From AEGEAN-183 sp964614345 (GTDB lineage Bacteria > Pseudomonadota > Gammaproteobacteria > Magnimaribacterales > Magnimaribacteraceae), in the NCBI GenBank assembly GCA_964614345.1, contig CAZTLP010000002.1:1-64000 (forward strand): DNA of 64,000 nt, written 5' to 3'. This document shows positions 8,243-15,219 of the stretch, piece by piece. How positions within the stretch are numbered: the stretch's first letter is position 1; every line of letters starts with the position of its first letter. The notes beneath the pieces are model-generated. The model was not told where the DNA came from, made no database searches, and worked only from the letters and a program-made list of their open reading frames with translations. Made by a program: the position numbers and the translations under genes.

Positions 8243-9034
8243 ATGAAACCAGTTTGTTTAGTTTTAGGTGCAGGAGCAGGTATAGGAGGTACAGTAGCTA
8301 CAAAATTTGCACAAGAGGGATATCACTCTTCGCTGTGTAGACGATCAGATAAAGAAGGTTTAGATCGTTTGGTAAAAAATATAGAAGATCAAGGTGGTTC
8401 TGCCAATGGTTATATTATGAATGCGATTGAAGATAACGCCATTGAAGAAGTTATTACATCCATAGAGTCAGATATAGGACCTATCGAAGTTCTTGTCTAC
8501 AACCTAGGAGCTCAAACTGGCATGAAATTGCTTGATCAAACAAGTCATAAGGAATTTGAGTGGGGTTGGAGGATGGCAAGTTTTGGGCTTTTTCGAGCAG
8601 CTAAAGTTTTATGCCCTTTAATGGTGAAAAGAAAGAAGGGAACATTTTTAGTAACTTCTGCAACTGCAGCTATGAGAGGTAATATGAACCAGCATTCGCA
8701 TGCAGCTGCAATGGGAGCCCGGAGAATGTTATGCCAATCCTTGAATGCTGAGTTCTCTCCTCAAGGAATTCATATTGCACATATTGTTGTTGATGGAGCT
8801 GTTGATGCCCCCGATACACTGGGAAAGATGATGGGGCCAGAAATGTATCAGAAATTTAGAGAAACTAAAGGAATGGAACACGATGGATTATTGCTTCCTG
8901 AAAAAATAGCTGATACTTATTACCATCTAGCTCAACAACACAGATCATCCTGGACTCATGAACTTGATATGAGGGCCTTTTCTGATGCAGCCTGGTGGAA
9001 TAGCAATATTATGCTTGAACAGAATAGAGATTAG
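8243..9034 (+). CDS. SDR-family protein with altered catalytic residues
   Basis: The 263-residue protein has the Rossmann start G-A-G-A-G-I-G-G (residues 9-16) and the helix and strand order of short-chain dehydrogenases. However, where the family has Tyr-x-x-x-Lys this protein has His153-x-x-x-Met157, and the usual N-N-A-G strand reads N-L-G-A. Ser139 of the triad is kept. It may bind NAD(P) without normal oxidoreductase chemistry, or use another proton donor. It has its own AAGGAG ribosome site and follows an 85-base gap, so it is probably a separate transcript. Confidence 0.8.
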   Translation: MKPVCLVLGAGAGIGGTVATKFAQEGYHSSLCRRSDKEGLDRLVKNIEDQGGSANGYIMNAIEDNAIEEVITSIESDIGPIEVLVYNLGAQTGMKLLDQTSHKEFEWGWRMASFGLFRAAKVLCPLMVKRKKGTFLVTSATAAMRGNMNQHSHAAAMGARRMLCQSLNAEFSPQGIHIAHIVVDGAVDAPDTLGKMMGPEMYQKFRETKGMEHDGLLLPEKIADTYYHLAQQHRSSWTHELDMRAFSDAAWWNSNIMLEQNRD

Positions 9035-9081
9035 ATCCTTATAAAGTGCACTAAATCCTAAGAGAGCAAAGAAACATTAAT

Positions 9082-9606
9082 ATGAACTCATTAGGAAAAG
9101 ATTCTTTATTAACACTCTGGGCTATTCCAAAAAAAGAGGAGATTCCCTTATTTCTGAGTGCCAAACAAACCATAGATAACAAATTAGAAGGCCCGCCGTT
9201 TCCGATTCATATGACTTTAGCGAGTCAATTTGAACTTAATCTATCAAAAGTTAAAGATTTAGAAGAAAAAATGGCTAATGAAATAGAACCTATTGAGATA
9301 GTGTACAAAGGGTATGGTATGAAAGACTATTTCTTTCAGGCTTTTTATGTAAAAGTTGATCTTAATGAAAGTCTTCAAGTTACCAGATCAAAAATTTGTA
9401 ACTTTTTAGAAATAGAAAATGAAGAGTTTATGCCACATTTAAGTCTTTACTATGGCAAACAAGACCCAGAAAAAAAACAATCTCTCTTAACTGAATTACC
9501 TTATATAGAGGGTAGTTTTGTAGCCGAAACTTTTTATCTAGTTTCTTTTGATCCAATAAATATAGAATGGAAAATTCTCAATAGCATCCACTTAAAGGGG
9601 AACTAA
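9082..9606 (+). CDS. 2H phosphoesterase (cyclic phosphodiesterase-like)
   Basis: The 174-residue protein has the two signature motifs of the 2H superfamily: H43-M-T-L and H119-L-S-L. In these enzymes the two His-x-(Thr/Ser) tetrads face each other and open 2',3'-cyclic or related phosphodiesters in RNA ends or nucleotides. Spacing and length fit the compact cyclic-phosphodiesterase branch. It is cytoplasmic. The natural substrate is unknown, and its place beside catabolic genes gives no hint. The next gene starts three bases after its stop. Confidence 0.8.
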   Translation: MNSLGKDSLLTLWAIPKKEEIPLFLSAKQTIDNKLEGPPFPIHMTLASQFELNLSKVKDLEEKMANEIEPIEIVYKGYGMKDYFFQAFYVKVDLNESLQVTRSKICNFLEIENEEFMPHLSLYYGKQDPEKKQSLLTELPYIEGSFVAETFYLVSFDPINIEWKILNSIHLKGN

Positions 9607-9608
9607 AT

Positions 9609-9797
9609 ATGTTTAATTTTAATCATTTAGAAGAAGTTGAAATGAACTACCTTCAACACTGCAAAAGAGCCTTACGCTTTTCGATACTTCTAATTTTTAT
9701 GGCTTTTGCAGCCCTTATCCATGCTATTTTTCCTTTCGTATTTCATAAAACAGTAAGTAGTCTGGTTAAAGACATGAATAAGCAATTTAATAATTAA
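9609..9797 (+). CDS. Small membrane protein, DUF6356-like
   Basis: The 62-residue protein has one long hydrophobic segment (about residues 24-48) preceded by N-Y-L-Q-H-C and followed by F-P-F-V-F-H-K-T. This pattern matches, from memory, the DUF6356 group of short proteobacterial membrane proteins (E-x-Y-x-x-H ... H-x-x-x-P-F). The function is unknown. It lies between the 2H phosphoesterase and the dioxygenase with gaps of two and four bases, so it should be co-transcribed with both. Confidence 0.65.
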   Translation: MFNFNHLEEVEMNYLQHCKRALRFSILLIFMAFAALIHAIFPFVFHKTVSSLVKDMNKQFNN

Positions 9798-9801
9798 TCC
9801 C

Positions 9802-10638
9802 ATGTCTGAAATAGAAATTAATCCCGTTTCTGGTTCTATTGGTGTTGAAATAATTAATGTTGATTTATCAAAGGAATTATCTGACGGTACTTTTGCAGAG
9901 ATTCAAAGTGCTTTTATTGAACATGGTTTAATCTTTTTTCGTGATCAAGAGCTAACACCAGAAGATCATTTGAGGTTTGCAAAACGTTGGGGCGAGATAA
10001 ATGTCAATCGCTTTTTTGCAAAAGTTGAGGGTTACGAGCAAATTGCTGAGGTGAGAAAAGAACCCGATCAAGAGATTAATATTGGTGGTGCCTGGCACAC
10101 CGATCATTCTTACGATCAAATTCCTGCTAAGGGGTCTATTTTAGTCGCTAAAGAAACACCCGAAGCAGGCGGTGACACTCTTTTTGCTAATATGTATCAA
10201 GCTTATGAAACCCTTTCTGATGGACTGAAGGGAACCCTTGAAAGCATGAACGCATGTCATTCAAGCAGACACGTTTTTGGCACCCTTACGGGCTATGCAG
10301 AGGCTTCTAATCAGCGAATAGGTAATCCTGAACAGGCTACACAAGATGCGATACACCCTGTGATCATTACGCATCCAGAAAGCAAACGCAAAGCTCTTTA
10401 TGTAAACCCGGAATTCACTGTTAACTTTGAAGGCTGGACCAAAGAAGAATCTAAACCTCTTTTGGATTATCTAACCGAACACAGTACCAAATCAGAAAAT
10501 ATCACTCGATTTAAATGGGAACCTGGATCAATTGCCTTTTGGGATAACCGTTGTACTTGGCACTTTGCCCTAAATGATTATCCAGGTGAAAAACGCTTAA
10601 TGCATCGAATTACAGTTGAAGGATCTGCACTCTGTTAA
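9802..10638 (+). CDS. TauD/TfdA-family Fe(II)/2-oxoglutarate dioxygenase
   Basis: The 278-residue enzyme couples O2 and 2-oxoglutarate to hydroxylation, often freeing sulfite or an acid from the substrate. The iron triad is visible: H99-x-D101 in W-H-T-D-H-S and the distal His254 in T-W-H-F-A. Arg265 or Arg269 in the following segment would bind the 2-oxoglutarate carboxylate. Family members act on taurine, alkyl sulfates, aryloxyacetates and others. The specific substrate cannot be told. It is immediately upstream of a second dioxygenase of a different branch. Confidence 0.9.
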   Translation: MSEIEINPVSGSIGVEIINVDLSKELSDGTFAEIQSAFIEHGLIFFRDQELTPEDHLRFAKRWGEINVNRFFAKVEGYEQIAEVRKEPDQEINIGGAWHTDHSYDQIPAKGSILVAKETPEAGGDTLFANMYQAYETLSDGLKGTLESMNACHSSRHVFGTLTGYAEASNQRIGNPEQATQDAIHPVIITHPESKRKALYVNPEFTVNFEGWTKEESKPLLDYLTEHSTKSENITRFKWEPGSIAFWDNRCTWHFALNDYPGEKRLMHRITVEGSALC

Positions 10639-10641
10639 CTT

Positions 10642-11583
10642 ATGACCGACAGATTTACAAACGAGCATGTTGAAACTTGGCGAAAAGAGGGGGCTGTTGT
10701 AGTTCCTGAGTTTTTTAGCGATAAAGAAATACAGGAAGTTGCTCTGGACTTTGAAGTTATTTTCCCGGGCCGAAAGGCTGAAGCGGAGGCACTTAATAAG
10801 AAACAAAAAGGAGAAGTGGGAAATAAATTACCTTTGCAACTATCCGGAAAGGAAATGGGGAAAACCACTATGGAACAGTTTAAGAATTTTGAGAATATAC
10901 CTTTTGACTGTTCTAGTTCTCTAAATCTAATTTCTGTACACCCTAGCCTGATAGAATTTGCTCGATCCGCTTTAAAAACCAAACATGTTCGACTGTATCA
11001 AGCCCAAGCCTGGGCGAAATTCACTGGCGAAGCTGACTTTGATCAGGCTTTTCATTGTGATTTTGGCAATCATACTCTTACGGTACCTTCCAAAGATGAA
11101 TGCTTAAACTCAATTACGTTTATTATTTATTTCTCAGATGTTACGGAAGCCCACGGACCTACCCACTACGTCAATCGAAGCGACAGTAATAATTTTGAAG
11201 GAATGAAACGGTTTCTTAAACATCGTGAAGACCTTGAGCACCAAATAGAACTGAGAAAGTTTGAACGCAGTGCAGCAGGACCCGCAGGTACGCTCTTGGC
11301 CTACGGTATTGATGTCTTTCATCGAGGAACTAACCTTACTGAACCTGGCGGTTATCGATATGCTATGACTTCTTGTTTTAAGAAAGCTGGCAACGATGCT
11401 ATAGGTTACACATCATGGCCCTGGCACTTCACTAAACCCTGGCATAACATTTTTGAGAACGCTACTGCCGATCAACTTAACTGTTTCGGCGTCCCCTTTC
11501 CTGGAGACCCTTTTTGGACCGAAGAGACATTATCTCTAGCTCAGTTAAGATATCCTAAGTGGGATATGTCAGAATACTTATAA
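10642..11583 (+). CDS. Phytanoyl-CoA dioxygenase (PhyH) family protein
   Basis: The 313-residue protein belongs to the PhyH branch of Fe/2-oxoglutarate oxygenases, which hydroxylate branched acyl-CoA and many small molecules. The metal triad is H138-x-D140 in F-H-C-D-F and His227 in D-V-F-H-R-G, with Arg239 in the G-G-Y-R-Y segment as the likely 2-oxoglutarate anchor. It starts three bases after the TauD-type gene and an SDR gene follows after 26 bases, so the three probably form one oxidation pathway. Confidence 0.88.
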   Translation: MTDRFTNEHVETWRKEGAVVVPEFFSDKEIQEVALDFEVIFPGRKAEAEALNKKQKGEVGNKLPLQLSGKEMGKTTMEQFKNFENIPFDCSSSLNLISVHPSLIEFARSALKTKHVRLYQAQAWAKFTGEADFDQAFHCDFGNHTLTVPSKDECLNSITFIIYFSDVTEAHGPTHYVNRSDSNNFEGMKRFLKHREDLEHQIELRKFERSAAGPAGTLLAYGIDVFHRGTNLTEPGGYRYAMTSCFKKAGNDAIGYTSWPWHFTKPWHNIFENATADQLNCFGVPFPGDPFWTEETLSLAQLRYPKWDMSEYL

Positions 11584-11609
11584 TTAAAAGATTTTATTAG
11601 GAGAAAACT

Positions 11610-12578
11610 ATGATTTCTGAACAACAGAAACCCGTGAATTCAGGCTTTGGAGCTAAAAGTGAACCTGCAGAGGTGTTAGAGGGGATAGACCTTACGGGTA
11701 AGACCGCATTAGTTACAGGAGGATATTCTGGTATTGGAACTGAAACAAGCCGAGCCCTAGTGGAAGCTGGGTGTGAAGTCTACGCTCCTGCTAGAAGAAC
11801 TGATGTTGCTCTAAAGGAGCTTGAGGGCATAGTTCCGGCTGAAAATATTGTTGAAATAGATTTAGCCAACCCCAAATCAGTACAAAATTTTGTGGATGAT
11901 TTCTCCAGCCATGTTAATAAACTTGATATTCTCATTAATAATGCAGGTGTTATGGCTTGCCCTGAAATGCGAACTCCGGAAGGATGGGAATTACAATTTG
12001 CGGTTAACCAAATAGGTCATTTTGTTCTGACCAAAGGATTGTTACCTCTAATGCAGGCAGCAGATGGTTCACGCTTGGTAACCCTGTCATCTACAGGCCA
12101 TAAAATCTCAGGTATTCGTTGGGATGATATTCATTTTAACGACTCGGAATATGAGAAGTGGGCTGCTTATGGCCAATCTAAAACGGCTGCTAGCCTATTG
12201 GCAATCGAAGTGGATAAACGTATGAAAGATAGTGGCATCAGAGCTTTTGGAGTACACCCGGGTGGCATCATGACTCCCTTACAAAGACACTTAGAGCAAG
12301 AAGAAATGGTTGCTCTAGGTTGGATGGATAAAGATGGGCAACCGACTGAACGCGTAGCTAAAATGTTCAAAACTCCTACCCAAGGAGCTTCCACCAGCCT
12401 GTGGGCTGCTACCAGTCCTCAACTTAATGACATTGGTGGAGTCTATTGTGAAAATTGTGAGGTGGCTGCTCCTACGGACGATGGTGAAAATGCTCGTTTT
12501 ATTGGGGTCAATGACTGGGCTGTCGATTCGGAAGAAGCGAGTCGTTTGTGGGATGAAACCGAGCGTATGCTCAGTTAA
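11610..12578 (+). CDS. SDR-family oxidoreductase, retinol-dehydrogenase-like
   Basis: The 322-residue protein is a complete short-chain dehydrogenase. The cofactor loop T-G-G-Y-S-G-I-G is at 36-43, N-N-A-G at 110-113, the catalytic Ser in L-S-S-T-G near 160, and Tyr187-x-x-x-Lys191 is intact. The length and the extended N-terminus resemble the retinol-dehydrogenase/WW-domain oxidoreductase branch acting on hydrophobic alcohols. A TTAGGAG ribosome site precedes the ATG. It may oxidise the alcohol made by the two upstream dioxygenases. Its 3' end overlaps the convergent DUF1330 gene by eight bases. Confidence 0.88.
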   Translation: MISEQQKPVNSGFGAKSEPAEVLEGIDLTGKTALVTGGYSGIGTETSRALVEAGCEVYAPARRTDVALKELEGIVPAENIVEIDLANPKSVQNFVDDFSSHVNKLDILINNAGVMACPEMRTPEGWELQFAVNQIGHFVLTKGLLPLMQAADGSRLVTLSSTGHKISGIRWDDIHFNDSEYEKWAAYGQSKTAASLLAIEVDKRMKDSGIRAFGVHPGGIMTPLQRHLEQEEMVALGWMDKDGQPTERVAKMFKTPTQGASTSLWAATSPQLNDIGGVYCENCEVAAPTDDGENARFIGVNDWAVDSEEASRLWDETERMLS

Positions 12579-12858
12579 CTCCTTCGACTAGAACCACTAG
12601 CCTGTCGGCTGCTTTTTCCTGGACTGTATAAGCGGCTTGATACTCTTCAGATTGGTAACAAGCTTTAGCTTGTTCTAGATTATTGAATTCAACTAGAACT
12701 GTCCTTTCATACCCCTCACCTTCAACTTCTACTTGCTCCCCTCCTCTAACTAGAAACCTGCCTCCGTATTTTTCTATTGCGGGACCAGCTAACTCGATAT
12801 ATTTACCATACACTTCGGTATCTTTTACATGACACCGAACCATCCAATATGCACTCAT
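12571..12858 (-). CDS. DUF1330 family protein
   Basis: The 95-residue protein matches the DUF1330 pattern: an A-Y-W-M-V start, then Y-G-G-R-F-L-V-R-G-G, then V-L-V-E-F, and Y-x-S-E-E-Y-Q-A-A. This is a dimeric ferredoxin-like alpha/beta-barrel fold of the EthD/NIPSNAP kind. The function is unknown, though related folds act as small catalytic or ligand-binding dimers in degradation pathways. It is cytoplasmic. It lies seven bases downstream of the PHP gene on the same strand and overlaps the convergent SDR gene by eight bases. Confidence 0.85.
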   Translation of the reverse strand: MSAYWMVRCHVKDTEVYGKYIELAGPAIEKYGGRFLVRGGEQVEVEGEGYERTVLVEFNNLEQAKACYQSEEYQAAYTVQEKAADRLVVLVEGVN

Positions 12859-12865
12859 AGGGAAT

Positions 12866-14110
12866 TTAATTAACCCTTTTCTTTAGTGTAAGTTTGCTTG
12901 TAACTTTTGGGGCTTGAAGAGCATTCAAAACTTCAAAATCTAACTGCAATAAATTGAGTCTATTAATCGTCTTAACCCCAAGATACTTAGTTCCTTGAGC
13001 TGGAACTTCAACTAGATCTTCACTATTTGTAAATGTGAAATCTGATTTATTCTTTAAAAGAAATAAGACATCTGAATTATTTTTTATACTTACGGATAAG
13101 ATTTGGGTCCTATTATCATAGCTTGCAGATTCGATCGTTAAGCTAGCTTCTAAAAGAGGCTGTAGATTTCTTTTAAGTCCAAACAATGTGTTTTTGAACC
13201 AAATTACTGTTCGTCTGTCTTTCAATGCTTCCTTAACTGAATTTTCTCTCTTCGTATTAGCAAAAACTAAAGTCACAGGTCTGTGTCCTCCCAAATGAGG
13301 CTTATAATCCCAATCTATCAAGTTGTGTACATCTGAAGTTCCTATAACAGCCAAATTGTTATCTATCGCAATCTGAAAAGCTTCTTCAGAATAGCCTTCT
13401 CCATTAACTACTTCTATCCCATGCAAAAGTCCTTTTTCAATTAGGTCTTTATGCATTGGCATAAGTTCTGCAATGCCATCAGATTTCTGAGAACCCCACA
13501 TAGGGTGATTCCAAAATACAAAAGCGTCTTGATCATTAGCTGCCTGAATGGCCTTTTCTGGAGGCCACATTGAAGCCAATGCAAAATAGTCTACAACTTT
13601 GCGGTCTCGACCTCTTAATTCATCAAGTCTTTTTTCTAATTCCGCTTGGGCTTCCTCTTCTTTACTTGGGTCTACGTTAATTAATTTATTAGCATCTTTT
13701 ATAAATACCGCATTGATATGGCCAGGAGGCATATTTCGAGTAATCTCAGATCCATTAATAATTAAAATATCACTCTTACCTGCTGCAGCCTTGGCTTCAA
13801 TAAATGACTTATTTCGATCCGGATTAGGTAGGTCTTCTCTGTGTGGCTGATACTCTAAATGTTCTGTTACTGCTAAAACATCGAGACCATCACGCAAAGC
13901 CTCACCTACTCTAATATTGGGCCAAACATGGCCATCTGAAAATACAGAATGTGTATGTAAGTCAGTTACTAAAGTTTTGTATTGTTTGGTATCAGGAAAG
14001 TTGATAGCACGATTACTTGTTTCATCACTTGGGATAGATCCTGCTGAACCGTGTGAGTAAATATTTAAACTAAAAAAGAGAATAAGAAGAAAGGTTATTA
14101 AGTTGGTCAT
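12866..14110 (-). CDS. Secreted PHP-domain phosphoesterase
   Basis: The 414-residue protein starts with a signal peptide (hydrophobic residues 4-18, likely cleavage near S19-H-G). A PHP domain follows, with H52-T-H54, S-D-G, and V-T-E-H as metal ligands, then N-G-S-E-I, F-W-N-H-P and G-T-S-D-V-H. This full set of His and Asp ligands suggests a tri-metal hydrolase, probably a periplasmic phosphodiesterase or phosphatase. The last ~100 residues form a beta-rich tail. Some PHP phosphodiesterases act on organophosphate diesters. The substrate here is unknown. It is probably co-transcribed with the DUF1330 gene. Confidence 0.85.
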   Translation of the reverse strand: MTNLITFLLILFFSLNIYSHGSAGSIPSDETSNRAINFPDTKQYKTLVTDLHTHSVFSDGHVWPNIRVGEALRDGLDVLAVTEHLEYQPHREDLPNPDRNKSFIEAKAAAGKSDILIINGSEITRNMPPGHINAVFIKDANKLINVDPSKEEEAQAELEKRLDELRGRDRKVVDYFALASMWPPEKAIQAANDQDAFVFWNHPMWGSQKSDGIAELMPMHKDLIEKGLLHGIEVVNGEGYSEEAFQIAIDNNLAVIGTSDVHNLIDWDYKPHLGGHRPVTLVFANTKRENSVKEALKDRRTVIWFKNTLFGLKRNLQPLLEASLTIESASYDNRTQILSVSIKNNSDVLFLLKNKSDFTFTNSEDLVEVPAQGTKYLGVKTINRLNLLQLDFEVLNALQAPKVTSKLTLKKRVN

Positions 14111-14191
14111 ACTGGTTTTAGAATTTGTAAATAAAAATATAGTATATCAGTGTGAATTCTTGGTTGCTTAATCGAAACTTCTGCTTTCACA

Positions 14192-15094
14192 TTAGTAGAT
14201 TACCCAAAGCGAAGTGGGAATTACAATAGCCCAAATTAAAACTGCAAGAGTCAAAGGTTTTATAGTAATTTCTTGAATAGCAGATTTATCTATCTGGGTA
14301 CCTATACAAAAAAGACCTGTTAACAAACAAATTTTATTAATATTTTTAAATACAAGATTAATTTCTTCAGGAGGACTTAATAAAGAATTTAAAGTCACTG
14401 CTAATAGGAAAAATACAATGAAGATAGGAAAACCCAGTCCATCCCTTTTTTCTCTAAAATACCAGGCTGAGAATAAAACCAAAGGGACGATCCATAAGGT
14501 TCTACCTAATTTTAATGTTGCTGCTACTTCTATAGACCTCTCTCCTAATACAGAAGCTGCTCCTATCACTGAAGCCGTGTCATGAATAGCCAGAGCAACC
14601 CAAGAACCAAATTGGTCTTCAGTCAATCCTACCCATGATCCAAATAAAGGAAAAATAATTACTGCTAGGCCATTTAAGATAAAAATTATTGATAGAGCGG
14701 GGAGTAGTTCTTCAGGCTTAGCTTTGATTACAGGGGCAACGGAAGCCATTGCTGTTCCTCCACATATTGCTGTTCCGGAAGCTAGTAAATAAGACTGTCT
14801 TTTAGTTACACCAATCAACTTTCCTAAAAAGATAACTAATATAAAAGTACCTAAAACGAAACCAGAAACCCAAGGTAAATAGTCCTTACTTATTGTAGCT
14901 ACTTGAGAAACACTGATACTGCCTCCCAGAAATACAATACCGGTCTGCAATATTTTAGTTCCATACTTCTTAGTAAAAAAATCATCAGGGATTGAAATTA
15001 CATAGGTTAGTAATATTCCTAAGATCAGTGCTAAGGCAGCGTGATTTAACCAAAGAGCAGCCGCCAAAAAAATTAAAGTTAGTATATAAGGCAT
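14192..15094 (-). CDS. YeiH/UPF0324-family putative sulfate exporter
   Basis: The 300-residue protein has about nine to ten hydrophobic helices. It carries the family landmarks G-I-V-F-L-G-G-S-I-S in one helix, the loop S-G-T-A-I-C-G-G-T-A (near residues 105-114), and H-D-T-A-S-V-I-G-A-A (near 170). It belongs to the inner-membrane UPF0324 group, proposed to export sulfate or related anions after taurine or organosulfur breakdown. That role would fit the TauD-type gene 4 kb away but is inference. The gene lies just downstream of tRNA-Ile2. Confidence 0.85.
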   Translation of the reverse strand: MPYILTLIFLAAALWLNHAALALILGILLTYVISIPDDFFTKKYGTKILQTGIVFLGGSISVSQVATISKDYLPWVSGFVLGTFILVIFLGKLIGVTKRQSYLLASGTAICGGTAMASVAPVIKAKPEELLPALSIIFILNGLAVIIFPLFGSWVGLTEDQFGSWVALAIHDTASVIGAASVLGERSIEVAATLKLGRTLWIVPLVLFSAWYFREKRDGLGFPIFIVFFLLAVTLNSLLSPPEEINLVFKNINKICLLTGLFCIGTQIDKSAIQEITIKPLTLAVLIWAIVIPTSLWVIY

Positions 15095-15100
15095 TTTATT

Positions 15101-15177
15101 TGGTGGGCCCGGGAGGACTCGAACCTCCGACCAATGGATTATGAGTCCACTGCTCTAACCAACTGAGCTACAGGCCC
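15101..15177 (-). tRNA. tRNA-Ile2 (anticodon CAT, lysidine type)
   Basis: A complete 77-base cloverleaf reads on the minus strand: acceptor GGGCCTG/CGGGCCC (with one G-C and wobble adjustment at the end), D arm GCTC/GAGC, anticodon loop CTCATAA, T arm GGAGG/CCTCC and encoded CCA. The anticodon CAT could mean Met or Ile2. Its place next to rpoD matches the E. coli ileX neighbourhood, so I favour the AUA-decoding tRNA-Ile2 whose C34 becomes lysidine. The tRNA call itself is firm and the isotype less so. Confidence 0.93.
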
Positions 15178-15219
15178 AATAAAACAATTTAACTATGTGT
15201 AGATGGTAACTGCAACGAG

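Noticed and set aside
10597..10982. Two minus-strand frames across the dioxygenase junction
   Set aside because: They run antisense to clear TauD and PhyH coding sequence and carry low-complexity Ser-rich translations.
1..15100. Genomic island or mobile element flanked by tRNA genes
   Set aside because: No integrase, transposase, inverted repeats or duplicated tRNA ends are visible; only the function change suggests it.
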